A DNA stretch of 64,000 nt from Spisula solida. Lineage: Eukaryota > Mollusca > Bivalvia > Venerida > Mactridae. The first letter of the stretch is position 1. Every line of letters starts with the position of its first letter. Location: NCBI GenBank assembly GCA_947247005.1, contig OX365944.1:19877501-19941500 (forward strand), in the 5' to 3' direction. The position numbers and the translations under genes are program-made. The notes under the pieces are model-generated. The model was not told the origin of the DNA, ran no database searches, and worked only from the letters and a program-made list of their open reading frames with translations. This document shows positions 48,137-60,500 of this stretch, piece after piece.

Positions 48137-49253
48137 ATCATCACAAAACGGAAAAATGGGAAATAGTACGATACACTTTCATTATGCTTGGATATTTTCA
48201 TGTCCATTTTCAATATCATCAGAACGTATTGCGTGATGGACGACGGACGCGAATCAAGTTTGTTTCATATGAACCTTACACGAGACTGGGATGCCCGGTG
48301 TATGAAATAATGATAAAAACTTTGTTTTGTAAAATAACGGAGTCGGTCATGTCACGCAGGGTTGGAACATAATTAATCCGAACTTTCTTTTATAATCACA
48401 CCTGTCAAACGATGGTGAAAATGATTTGATGTTTTAATATGCACGTATCCTGGTATGACAACTGTTATTATTTTAGAAGACTTAATTCACTTTGAAATAC
48501 TCTGTTGTATTTCATGAAACTTCACAGAACATAAAGTCAGTTAATCATAGGTGTATGTTACTTTCGAGCACTTAAATTGTGAACCGTACCCGTTGCCCCC
48601 GTGCAGCCAGTCGGAAAATTTAACTGACATTCATCCGGACTGTTTTTTAAATGACCTTAAGTGTATGGTATTGCAAAATGAGCAATAATCAAATGACCTT
48701 AAGAAATCATGTCCGGTCTACTGACATACTTCCTGTCCTCATCAGGCGACTTACGTCTAGCCGAAAACGTAATAAAAGTAACAACTACTTAAATACAACG
48801 CATGCATGTGGTAACTTTAACTACATAATTGAATTGCTCTCGGAATCATAAAAATTTAAAATTACTTAACGATCTTATTTATTGAACTATATCAGTGATG
48901 ATGAGGAATTAGTGCAATACTTAAAAGATAAACTATATATGTGTAACCCCCAGGTAAACTGTACTATTGATGAAGAATAAAACAAATAACTCAAAGATAA
49001 TATTAAATACAGTAGCACACAGACAATCCAAAGCCACACGTAATGGACGACAGGGCCTAGCCATCCACGCAATAATCAGACATAGAACGAACCATCCACA
49101 TCCTCAAAATGGATATTTCAAGCAAGCCTATACTGTATACTCACTCCGCAATGAATGACACACTATGCACTTCGAATTATGTCATAATTACTAATTAGCC
49201 ATAAAGGTAGGTAATTATAATTGATAACTACACTGAAGTGAAAGTCGGACAGA
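48137..49253. other. Intergenic, no gene seen
   Basis: AT-rich. A degenerate arm of the ACCACAGGT element (CCCCAGGTAAACTGTACTAT) is at about 48948-48967. No gene features. Confidence 0.5.
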
Positions 49254-49515
49254 AAATGCAGCACCCAACTTAACAAGTCGATCACAGAAAATGTAAGGCA
49301 CAATGCTCAACACACAACCGAACGAAAAAATTATCCGCCCAAGTTCCATCTGTCAAAAAGCTGAAAGAACTAATTTCGGCAATAAAAAAGCTAAATGCCC
49401 TAGCTGAAAGACCTAGTTTCAACAGTTAAACAGCTGAAATACCTAGTTTTAGTCTGAAGTCATAAAAAAGTTAAAGAATAACAGACATAAAAAGCTGAAA
49501 GCCATGGTTTTAAAC
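49254..49515 (+). repeat. Dispersed repeat family A, copy 2
   Basis: Starts GTCGGACAGAAAATGCAGC and follows the same order of blocks as the copy at 39091 (CCAACTTAAC, GGCACAATGC, ACACAACCGAACGA, repeated AAAAAGCTGAAA units, CCATGGTTTTAA). It is shorter than copy 1. Confidence 0.75.
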
Positions 49516-51003
49516 ATTTTTTACTGGAATTTATTTACTGACCAGGAATTTCTGTAACTTTTACAGTTAGCTATGGTACCGTACCTGTGGTGTATACTTG
49601 GACTGTTTGATCACCCCACGTTCAATGTCTCGGAGATAAGAAATAAAAGCAATGAGTATGTTGTTACAATTATCTGTCAACACAGTTTTCTTTCCGAAGT
49701 CTTTAGGTTGTACAGTGTACATTAAATATTTCACACCAATCAAGGGTGTCAGCTGCAAATAAGTAGTGGTTGTTAACGTCAATCATAATAAGTCGCCGCT
49801 AAAGAGCTAAACACATTAATATGGACACTGCAGGAAACTTAAAAAACGCAAATATTTGTAGTCGCGAATATGCCGACGTTCAGTAAAACGCGAAAGTAAG
49901 TATTCACGAAAGTAACTTGTTTTACAGTATATTACAAAGCTGTACAAATGTATAATATCAAACCGCATTGATAGTGTAAAGGTTTATTGTCCACTTCCAG
50001 TACGTATCATACCAACGACGAATTAATAATTGTATCAGTATATCCGTTCCTTGACAGAGAAAGCTGTAATACCGGTAGCTTCTCTCGTACCATGCTATCT
50101 TGGCGATGGATACCCTCAGTATTGAGGTGTCAAGAGCGATTACTAAAAGTTGTAAGAACTTGTTTTTCTAGCAATCTTTAATAAATTAGCACTTGAACAA
50201 ACTAAACTACTTTGGTACATTCATAGTATTATTCAGTGACTATACAGACAAATTACCAGTTCACTTCTGGTTGATGTATTCAACTAAATTGCGCTGAGAA
50301 CTATACGAAGGGCGTTTTTAAGTTCCAGGAAATTGCTCTATAAAGTTTATCATGTGTTCAAATGACTTCAAATTTGGTATTTACGTAGAACTATTCATTA
50401 TACATATTGTAATAATATGGATCGAACGCGTGAGGGCCTATCATAAAAAATGGCACTGATGTCATAGTTACGCCACAATCGGCTACCCGGGGCAACGTTA
50501 TCACTGACCATACTTTATTACATGTTCTGAATGAATCACACACAGCCAGTTAAATGACACAAACAATGCACCTGTCACAATAATAACATTTTTTTGTATT
50601 CTCCAAATGCGCATCGATTAAGGGTATACTATTACTTCCGGTGTCGCTTTGTCAAGCGTTTGAAATCCATTCTGATTTTCTCCGACAGACTGTGTCAAAC
50701 CAAAGCGTTTTACACTAACGTTTATCGAGCGAACTAGAGTTTGGGCTACCACTCTGGTGTACGTCGAAAAGTCTCTGGAAGTTACATACACGCTGAAAAT
50801 TCAAGGTATCTTCGCGTGCAATGACTTAGTAGCGTTTGTCGACGTGTTCCTTATAAGGTAGGAATAGGTTTGACTAACGTTTCGTATTTCCATAATTTCC
50901 ATATACTAGAAAGTCAAGAATGATTTAGATACGTAACGATGCGATTGACACACTTGTGAAAGTTGTTCGTGTAATAGTTATGCATCAATAATTGAAACCA
51001 CGA
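49516..51003. other. Intergenic, no gene seen
   Basis: No coding exon, RNA gene or clear element recognised. Confidence 0.45.
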
Positions 51004-51270
51004 CCCCCAACCACGGGGAATAGGGGAACTTTTACTTATAATGCTTTTTCAAAGCCCGGGTAAAATCCCTGACTCAAGGGCCACACAGTTGGTAAAATCC
51101 CCGCAAATTTTCTCGCACTATACCTCACGGGTATAATCACGGCTATATTTCCCCGCTTTTTTGGCGCGAAACAAAAGCCTCGCACTCACACGGCAGAACG
51201 GGTACATCGGAAAGGTAAAAACGCGGGACTGTTCCCTCGCTGTCCATCGCCCTTCCCCGAGGTTAGAGGC
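51004..51270. mobile_element. GC-rich MITE-like repeat
   Basis: The left end CCCCCAACCACGGGGAATAG and the right end reversed (CTCTAACCTCGGGGAAGGGC) form short imperfect inverted termini. The interior is GC-rich with recurring GGTAAAATCCC and GGTAAAAACGCGGGAC blocks, unlike its AT-rich surroundings. It is reminiscent in composition of the element at 12907-13215 but not clearly the same family. Confidence 0.5.
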
Positions 51271-52297
51271 CGTGGAACCAATTGACTGGTCTATAAATAA
51301 ATTACCAATACGTTAAACGATAAATTATAAATTCGTTGTGTGTATGTCCAAAATAATGAGGCATTGAAATACATCCCCCAGCGTTTACAAGCGTTTTGGA
51401 TACGAATTCCGTTTGTTTGCACAGAATTAGTATGTATGACAGGGCAATACGTATATGAACTGTAGACAATATAGCATAACTGGTACAAGGGGGACAACCG
51501 TTATACCTTAATTCTAGAGTTATAAAATATATAGGTAAAGGGAAACAATCCAATTGTATTTTATTCTCCGTTAGACACAGTGGATTGCTTAATTTTATAA
51601 TTCTGCAGTTATAAATAATTATATTAATTTTTTGGGTCAACCATGATGGAAAACGAAACATGTTTTAACAAATACTTAACAGACTAAACAGACTCTATGA
51701 TATGCCTTACCTCAAGCCTTTTTGGACGGCTGACATTGAAGTCTGTCTGTTACATTGTCTTGTCGTACCCTTTAATGTTTTGCTCTCTTGATGCTCTGAC
51801 TTCTGATAGGTTATTGAGTACTTTATGTGCTACTCGATGGACGTTGTTCATATACTGTTTCATGTTTTACATTATTTTATTACCTGTCATTGTGGCGTTT
51901 TTGTTAAAGGGCATTACATAGCGGGACACTTTTATTTTCACCGTAATGTTCTATAAGGTTGTCTATTGGGTAAGTGTGAGGTTTGGTGCACTGTAAAACG
52001 TTTAAGCCCCCAGTGGCATTTGTCGCTGCCCGTACCAAGGCGGAAGCCCTTTAGTCAACCTTCCTCTATGTATGTATTGTCCACTTTATAGTAAAAATAC
52101 AAAAATATTTCGTCATTGTGCCTTTTTGTTAAACTTTGTTCATTTTGTATGTGCCATTCTGCAATTTCGATGTTCAGCACAAGGCTGCTTCGTATCTTTC
52201 AAAATTGCATGTACACTATATATGTGTTGTAGATTGTAGTTGTGGTGTGTAATGTCCAGTTGTTATTTTCTCGTCACCTGGCTCTCGTTCCGTTTTA
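51271..52297. other. Intergenic, probable minus-strand repeat sequence
   Basis: No gene recognised. The right part runs directly into a minus-strand copy of repeat family A and may belong to the same retroelement. The 74-codon open frame at 51697-51921 is Leu/Phe/Cys-rich without a domain. Confidence 0.4.
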
Positions 52298-52426
52298 GTT
52301 TGACTGACTGAGGCAGCAGACTTTCGGGACGGGATGCCTCGTTTTCAGTTGGGCATTGTGCTTTGTGTGTTTTTAATATTTTCTGTGCTCGGCTGGTTAA
52401 GTTGAGTGCTGCCTTCCCTGTCGGAC
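52298..52426 (-). repeat. Dispersed repeat family A, copy 3 (minus strand)
   Basis: Reverse complement starts GTCCGACAGGGAAGGCAGCA, then CTCAACTTAACCAGCCGAGC, ACAGAAAATA and AAAGCACAATGCCCAACTG. These are the same blocks, in the same order, as the copy at 39091. Confidence 0.78.
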
Positions 52427-52604
52427 TTAATATAATCTGTTTGTAAAATAATGGGTTCGTTATAGAGTGGTTTCTATGATTTATAAAAAATAAAAGTTAA
52501 CAGGTTCATCACAATATAATACATGTTAAAATACCTTTGAGATATACAATGTACTTGAATTATCTTAGGTCAAATGATTGACTAACACATGCGCCTTTAT
52601 TGTA

Positions 52605-52720
52605 CCTAGAACTTGTTAAAAAGTGATCCAGTGATTAATACGCTGGATTTGTAACTCAAAGATCCGGGTTCAATTCGTATTTGTGAGTGCACGATATGTA
52701 AGTAGTTCGGACGGTTATAT
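52605..52720 (+). mobile_element. tRNA-like SINE head or tRNA pseudogene
   Basis: GTGATCCAGTGATTAATACG, then TGGATTTGTAACTCAAAGAT and CCGGGTTCAATTCG, have the spacing of A box, anticodon loop (TGT) and B box. The acceptor stem does not pair, so a functional tRNA is unlikely. Confidence 0.55.
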
Positions 52721-53670
52721 TTGATTGTGTTCTGTATTGGTATTGGTGGGGTGGGGCATTTTATTTTCGTGCCGAAAAGAGGATACGACTGACATGGACA
52801 GAACCAAGCCTTCCGATGACAGTGAGTTATATGACGTCAGCTTTGTCCCGGTGGCCGTTCCTTACTTTTTTGAAAGATGATCGTTGTCACATTACAAAGG
52901 AAGGATAGGAATATTACGAGGCTGCTTGTCTGTTAACTTAGGTTTCTAAGTTAGACCTGTAGTGGTGCATGAATAAAGGTGCAAATCCTTATAATACTTT
53001 CAGCACTACTTGCAAAACAATTCTTGGTTGATATATCAATGAAGATGAAAATGAGTTGATGTAAGGACGAAAGTGTCTATTACTATGGCCCGACTTTATA
53101 TGGTAGTATATGAATATATTAACTTCATGTATTAATCACGTAGTATTGCGTAGACCGATCTCGAGGTGTGGCCGAATAAAATTATTCGCTGAAAACGTTT
53201 TGCGTGATACTAGGGAACAACATCCGAAGTAAATTAAAACTTATTAAAAACCAATTCATGAATTCATGACTAACTTGTTGTTGAAGCTGTAAGGAAGTTA
53301 ATATTTGAAGGTTGTTTATCTATTTTGATCCACTTATATTGATATGCATGTAGATCTAAATGTACGGCTAACCTCGATATATCTGATGTCATATCATGAA
53401 CGGAAAAAGTACTCAAAATGATTCACTAAAGATTCAACCAATTTTAAAACAATACTCAATTTCTTTACGTACTATAAAACAATGGTAATATTAATATACT
53501 CAGATCAAGATCAAATGCATAGCTTGTGTAGAAAAACAAGGTTTAATGCAATTTTGACATGAGGTTGAAATTGTTATTTACATGAATCAATTACGAAACA
53601 TCTATAACTTCGGTTTCTTTCTTCGGATGCAAAGATGGTCTGATCATTGTAATTGTTTTGTACTTCTTAA
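52721..53670. other. Intergenic, no gene seen
   Basis: AT-rich DNA without recognised features up to the TTAA target site of the next element. Confidence 0.5.
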
Positions 53671-54199
53671 AGGGACTGCCTCACATATTGGTGTATTACA
53701 AAAATAAAACAAAATTTTCAAATATTCGCGTAATTTTGGTAAAGTTGCCTGTATATCGCATAAACAACCACACTGACATCTAAAAACATCGGCATTTTGT
53801 AGTTTTTTTAGTATTTATACATCAAAAATTATATAGGGTATTAATACCCTATAGAATTAACACTACTATTACTTAAATTGCCTGAAATTTGTTCGTATTG
53901 GATGAAAACGAATCGAAAAACGAACCAAATACCACACTGGTGTTTACGCTGTAGTTTGTTGATGTTACAGTTCGGTAACATGTGAATTACATAATTCACA
54001 AAGCATGTTGGAAGGAAACTTAGCGCTATTTTTCAAGAAATAAATACTCAGTGGGCGATATCGAGAGTGGTTAAAATGGCTTATTTGTACCAAATCTTTC
54101 ATAAAGCAACCGTCAGTGACTTTCTATTACACCAATAATTGATTAGGTTGGAAAATTACGATACACACAAATTTTAGCCCAATCTGTGAGGCAGCACCT
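53671..54199. mobile_element. 529-bp non-autonomous element flanked by TTAA
   Basis: Left terminus AGGGACTGCCTCACATATTG; right terminus reversed AGGTGCTGCCTCACAGATTG. TTAA flanks both ends (53667-53670 and 54200-54203), the target site of piggyBac-type transposases. The interior has no coding sequence and contains a perfect 22-bp palindrome (TATAGGGTATT and its complement) at 53832-53853. The piggyBac assignment is inference from TTAA only. Confidence 0.82.
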
Positions 54200-54882
54200 T
54201 TAAACTGAAATTGAACTGCAGCATACATAAACCCTTTTTTACATCAAATTAATTGCAATTAAACACGTTAATTATGTCTAGCTACTGCTTGTAGAACGCA
54301 TACCACATTCATTGCGGAATTTGAAGTGTAATGTCAACTACTGTTAATTTAAAGGGCATGTCCGAACTAGCAACCTCTGCACACGGTGTTTGGTGTTTTA
54401 TTTCCAAGAATATGTTACAGTCTATTAAACATTGTACTCAATGATTAGTGACCAAATGATGCAATTAGTAACCTCAGGGACCCATGCGCGTCCAACCTTT
54501 TTTTACCAAAAAAGTCTTATTTTTGGCCTATTAAGGACATAAACACAACCCCGTTGCCTAGCCTGGAAATCATTGTGGCACTAAATTTAAACACAAGGAC
54601 AGTCAGTACTAGACAGGTGTTATAACCGATGCTTTCTCTTTGGCAACACCACGTTCAAAGCCTTCTAAGGAAGGGACAAGGGGCCTAAAAACTGTATGAT
54701 ATAATCTGGTTATGGGATGTTTGTGTTTACATGATAGTGACATACATGTCCAAATTTGGGCAATTAAGTTGTAAACTACAGAAGCCTGAAAGTGTTATCC
54801 CTCCCGTATACGCATTCGTACGCTACTAGGGCGGGAAGGGTATGTAATATGTACACTATATAACTATACTTGATTTAACGCA
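54200..54882. other. Intergenic, no gene seen
   Basis: No recognised gene or element. Confidence 0.5.
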
Positions 54883-55090
54883 GGCTGGGCCATTCAGCAA
54901 GAGCATAGTACTTGTTGAAACTATGCCATTCGGCTGGGGCTTTCAGCTTTTTATTACTGAAACTAGGTCATTCAGCTGATACTATGGCACTCAGCGTTTT
55001 CGTATTAGTGCTTTTCTGTAACATTTTAGGACTTCAAACAATTGACACTAGATATTTCAGCCATTTTACTGTTGACTTTATATTATCTTT
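54883..55090 (-). repeat. Dispersed repeat family A, copy 4 (minus strand, internal part)
   Basis: On the minus strand it shows GGCTGAAATATCTAGTGTCA, GAAGTCCTAAAATGTTA, CTGAATGACCTAGTTTCAGT, AATAAAAAGCTGAAAGCCCC and AGCCGAATGG. These are the same units as the interior of the copies at 39.2-39.5 and 49.4 kb. The 5' block is missing. Confidence 0.7.
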
Positions 55091-55434
55091 TTACATTATA
55101 CATTACGATGTTCAGTATCTACCATTGATGTCCTTCGTTTCTTGCTACCTACAAACTCTTTCCCACGACTAACGCATTACGTGTACTTCTCTGCCTTACG
55201 AATCCACTAACTTACGAAAGGGAGAGCCGTAACTAAGTTTTGGAACTTGTGGCTCGAACCTTTACCCATGCATATCGTATTTTAAGGTATGAGTTGTATG
55301 ATAAAAACTGAATATTATATTATTTACGTAATGAAAATATGTTTTAACTATTACCTTACGAACTAATATCTCCAACTTACGAATTGGTGTGTACCAGAAA
55401 ACAATGTATGTAGGAATGGAAGGACACTAAGCTA

Positions 55435-55880
55435 GGGCGCGTTCGGAACGCTGTTCCGCACATGTTCCGCACATCCCGGACAGTGGAACACACTTACGAA
55501 CAAACCGGAACACTGTTCGGAACATGTTCTTTCTGTGCCCGCCACAGAGGTGGTGCAGCCAGAACAGTCACGTGATTACAGCAAGAATAATGGCCGCTTG
55601 TGTAATAAAATATAATATAATAAATATATTTTCCAATTATGGACCATTGTGGGCTAACAGTCGCACTTAAATATATCCACATGCATATTTCTTCCTCCAA
55701 TAATACGGCTGCAACTACAATTTTGGTCATCTTTAACATTTTACTTTCTGTTCCGTTTTGTTCGTAAGGTGTTTGGAGTAGAACATTCGGCACACTGTGC
55801 AGGACAGTTCCGTTTTGTTCGTAAGTTGTTCGGAGTAAAACATCCCGCACATGTTCGGAACAGACGCTACGAACATGCCC
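55435..55880. mobile_element. 446-bp MITE, PIF/Harbinger-like, with CTA target duplication
   Basis: CTA occurs on both sides (55432-55434, 55881-55883). Left terminus GGGCGCGTTCGGAACGCTG; right terminus reversed GGGCATGTTCGTAGCGTCTG. Inverted ends extend about 80 bp with TTACGAACAAAxCGGAAC. The right end carries two tandem copies of an approximately 60-bp unit (TCCGTTTTGTTCGTAAG...). A 3-bp duplication and GGGC-type ends suit PIF/Harbinger; the superfamily is inference. A 118-codon minus-strand open frame across it is incidental. Confidence 0.85.
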
Positions 55881-55883
55881 CTA

Positions 55884-57334
55884 GTGTTTCAATTCTTATA
55901 CCTTCATGGCAATGGATATCACGAATAATGAGATGTCGACGGTGACTACCGTAAAATTATTATTTTTCGAGGGAGTTGAATTTTCGTTGATTTCGTCGTT
56001 GCACTCGACCTCGAAATATAAGTCCCGCGATTAATCGAACTCTCAAATATCGAACATGGCTTTATCCTTTCATGCTTTGCAATCCAAGAATTTACGACCC
56101 CGCAAAAATGCATTTTTATCAAAATCCACGAAATTTAATTCCCACGAAAATATGTTATTTTACAGTGCTTTATGTTACAATCGACCTTAAATAAATTAGT
56201 TAAATGAATTACTATAGTTAAGTGCTAACAGTATATGATTATCATTCATTTCATCAAAAACAATCCCTACTGTACGTCACAGTGTAAGATAGATGGTTGC
56301 ACTTCATGATTAGTTTGTCTGTATAAAATAATTAACACTGTTCGCGTAATTAATTTAATAGAGTGGTCCAGTTTAGGAATATAGGTTATATTTAAAACCT
56401 AGAAAATGGCTTATATTTAAACCCCTAAAATATAGGTTATTGGTTAAAAAACTTGTATTTATAAAAAGTATACTCAAAGGCAATAGCAGTTTCATTTTGT
56501 TATTTGTCATATCCAAATGGCAGCACGTCTTGATTTTTAATGAATTTACTATTTTTATACGCGTAGTTTATTGCTAAAAAGTAAAAAAAACAAGTACCGT
56601 GCGGATTTGTCTTTACTGTTGCTTTATATGTACAACATGTATATGTTTTTTTCTGGTACTGTATCTGAGTAAATGAGTATCAATTGTTAAGGTAGCATAT
56701 GGTGTTTTAAGCCGCGGATTGATATATCAACGGTGCTTTACATAACATTCTCGTAGAGTAGATGACGAAGTCGTCTTGGCCTCTTGGGGCAAGGTACTTA
56801 TACGGATACAGGCCCTTCCTAATAAGGCCATTGAGTGCATCAAGATTGTTTATTTGTACTGAATGATAATTTATTATGATTCAGGAAGTAAATGCGTTCA
56901 GAAGATAATTTCTCAAACGACCGACCCGGCTTTAAATGCAAATAAGGAAGGATTGCATTATAAAACGGTTACTCATTTGTGTGAAACTGTGTAGGACTAG
57001 AAACAATAGGATGTTAATTTCCTGTGCACGCTGTTAATGTACATATCTATAAGGCATGTGATAATGTACAGTACATATGTTTATTTATGTCATTAATGAC
57101 GTCCAGACATACGACTGTGTTGTCTTACACATAAGTGCATACTACAGCAGATCGTGAGTTTTTGCACGGCGACCTTTTATCTCTCTGAAAACAATTTGAC
57201 ATTTTGATTTTATTTACCAAAAAAGATAATTATCAATAAGTGGTCATGTTTTACTTAAACCCGATGAAATGTAAGGAAATAAGTCATCATCTATCTATAC
57301 TGGGGGAATTAAGTACTACCGGACATCAAAAATC
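55884..57334. other. Intergenic region upstream of the chitinase gene
   Basis: AT-rich, no gene recognised. The right end should include the chitinase promoter and 5' UTR. Confidence 0.5.
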
Positions 57335-57341
57335 TATATAA
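57335..57341 (+). promoter_or_regulatory. Candidate TATA box of the chitinase gene
   Basis: TATATAA lies 97 bp before the chitinase start codon, a distance that would give a 5' UTR of roughly 70 nt. Confidence 0.55.
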
Positions 57342-57437
57342 ACTCGTACGATTCACACGGCTAATTAATTACTTAGACTCATTAGTCGCACACACTAGTA
57401 AACGTTATAATTATACAGTTATAGGTCTGACACCGCG

Positions 57438-57504
57438 ATGATGAGGCCGTGTGTTTCTATTTCCCTCTCTTTTGTTTTTGTGATATTGGCGCTGTCTTGC
57501 CACG
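57438..57504 (+). CDS. Chitinase exon 1: signal peptide
   Basis: Starts at ATG 57438 (a second in-frame ATG follows at once). It encodes 22 residues with a basic Arg at position 3 and a hydrophobic core ending at SCHG; cleavage is predicted near Ala-Asn-Gly at the exon 1/2 junction. Donor G|GTAAGA, phase 1. Confidence 0.88.
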
Positions 57505-60500
57505 GTAAGAAATTATTTTAATTTTCATATTTTTGTAATTTTATTTCTGTGGAAATCAGTTTTTTCTAAAATTTATAGTATTGATGTTTGAAAGATTGTG
57601 TTAATCAATAACCAAGTGATATTGTAAAACTTTAAATTCCATATCGATGAGTGTACAGTCGATGTGTAAGTTTATACCTACATGCATGTACAGACTGTAT
57701 ATAGTAATTAGTAAACGAATGATTGTTAATTGAATTTTCATATTGAACGAATAATATCTTTATATGCATATAACTGCACAATGCCATATATCATAGATAT
57801 ATTTAATAAATATTAGTCTTATTCAGTTTCACATCAACATTTAGATAACCCTCTATTCTGAATAAATTTGATTTGTCTTTGAAAAATAGTTTCATTAAAT
57901 TAACAACTTAACAGGGATTTATTTTCAGAGGAGCATATAGTCGCCGCTTTGTCCGTCCGTCCGTCCGTCCGATATATTTTGTCCGGATGATAACTCAAAA
58001 ACTATTACATGTATACCTATTAATTTGAAACTGTGCATATTCATATACATGTGTATCTCATGGAGGGGAAGCGCAGAGTCCAATAACCATAACTATTTAT
58101 TGCACATTCTTGGATTTATCCCCCTTTGTGATGTCCCATACCTAATTCATGTCCATGTCATAATAGTTTATCATAGGTCAGAAGAAAAACAGAGATCAGA
58201 GTTTAAAAACAATCATTGGTTAATCTCGTTATTAAATCTTTAAAACTATTTATGGAATTTTACCCCACCCACTTCGTAAAATAGAGCACGAGCAACCAAA
58301 ACTGATTTCAAAATGCATAATTTCATTCACATTATACGAGTCAACCCAATATGGTCTAAATACATAAAGAATTAGTTAAAAAGAGGCAGTTTCTCATTTT
58401 TTCACTTTTGATGTGAATTTACCCCACCCACTTCACACCCTTAGAGGTAGCATAAAACTAAAAAAGTTGTACATCTTACACCCTCATATCTCTCACACTA
58501 AATATATAGAATAAATAAAACCATTTAAAGGTAAAATGTACAGTCATAAATGAACTTTTAAGTTATTGACAATACAAAATTAAGAAAAATACCCTAAAAA
58601 TAGCCAATTTTGGGCCCCTATATGGGTCATAGCTTTTCCAAAATGTCGAAATTTACTATTAAAACAGATAAAAGTGTGTCTTCCATTCATTTGTCAACTT
58701 ATAAGTACATTTTGAAACATATTTGTGAGAAAACAATTCATTTCATGCACAAATAAGCGTTCAGTACCATTTTCGCGTAAAAATGGCGGCCATCTTGGAC
58801 GCCATCTTGGATGCTGAGCGGTTGTGAAAGAGGAAATTTGTAAGAAATGGATTTTCTTAATGTTCGGTCATATGTCCAACTGTGGTGCAAGTTTAAGAGA
58901 TGGACTCCAATTTTGAATAAATCGCCCTCAGCTCTTAGGCTATAACTCATACATAATTAGAGATATCAATTTGAAAATTCATTGTTGAATAAATCTCATT
59001 AAGTTAAAGTGCAGTGCCAAAGAATCATAACTAAGTTTTGCATTTTTTGGGAGTAATATTTCTGCGACAAACACCCCATGGGGAGCATCACACGTCTCTG
59101 ACGGCTCTGGTTATTGAAAGTGTTTGTTCAATTGGAAGCCTGACTTTTTGCTTCTGACAATATGCACTACATACACATTTCAGTATTCACCTTAATCAAA
59201 CATGATCAGGAGTACGAATCAATGAAATGAATACTTGTCATTTATTGTATGCGGACGATTTAGTACTCATAGCTTTGTCCGTCCGTCCGTCCGTCCGTCC
59301 GTCCGTCCGTACAAATGCACCGGTAGTTGTGGGGTGTGGAACAATAGGCTATTTTTAGATTCCATTCATTCCATCACTTGTGGGGTGCAAAATGCTACTT
59401 GTGGGTTGCAACCAAACAAAAGAAAGAACAAAAGAAAACCCCACAAATACCGTCTCATGAGTACGTCCGTCCGTCCGTCAGTCAGTCAGTCTGTCCGACA
59501 AATTTTGTCCGGATGATAACTCAAAAACTATTATACATAATAATTTGAAACTTTGCATGTTCATATATCTCATTGAGTCTTCACCTTAATCAAACAGGAT
59601 TAGGAGTACGAATAAATAAAATGAACATTTGTCATTTGTTGTATGCAGACGATTTAGTACTCATAGCTGAAACTGAAGGTGAACTTCAAGAACTGTTGAA
59701 TATCTTAACAACATGATGCGAGAAAAATAAAATGACGATTAGCCAAAATGAAAGCAAACTTATCAGTGCATTTTAGGTTTAACTGTAACGGAAATGATCG
59801 CGAGTGTGTTAGTGAATATCGATATTTAGATCTCACTTTGTCCGATACATAAACTATTATATCACAGCAAAATATGTAGCATAGTCAGCTATACGTGCCC
59901 TAAGGTTATTGATTTCTGAATTTAAAACGACATTAGGTATGCCGTATGAAGTTTATTCGAAATTATATGAATGTATGACCAACGATCAGTTATGAAAGTT
60001 GTCGAAAACGAGTATCACGTAATAATGTCATGTAACATGTATGAAAACGCCAGACGTATTTATAAATATCAATGTATTCAAAATGTTTACGCGGAGTTTA
60101 ATTATCTGAATGATCTTGAATGAAAAGTTTGATTACACTCTATCAAATGATGAGATCGAAAAATACAGTGCCAAAGCTTGTCATGAAATGCTAGTCATTA
60201 GGAGAAACGTATTGTACAGTAAATGTCTTACATGTATATACATGTATGATGTTTTATATTATGATTTTCATTTTTTTGTAAATTAATAAGATTGTATTTT
60301 AAGAATATAATTATTTAATTGTTTATGTAGGTGTACTTCTTCATGCTGTCCCTCATAACTCAAATTGAGTGGTTTTGTGCATGCTTTCCATTTTTTATCA
60401 TTTTATGTGTATATTTGTAATAAACATGAACAAGAGTGAGGCGTTAATAAATTTATCGTATCTTATCATTTAACCTATTCTATTGCTCTTGAAAGAAGTT

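Noticed and set aside
51302..51921. Open frames of 119 (minus) and 74 (plus) codons
   Set aside because: Composition-driven hydrophobic translations in a repeat-derived region with no domain or splice evidence.
55494..55850. 118-codon minus-strand open frame
   Set aside because: It lies wholly within the inverted-repeat MITE and its repeated peptide blocks mirror the repeated DNA units.
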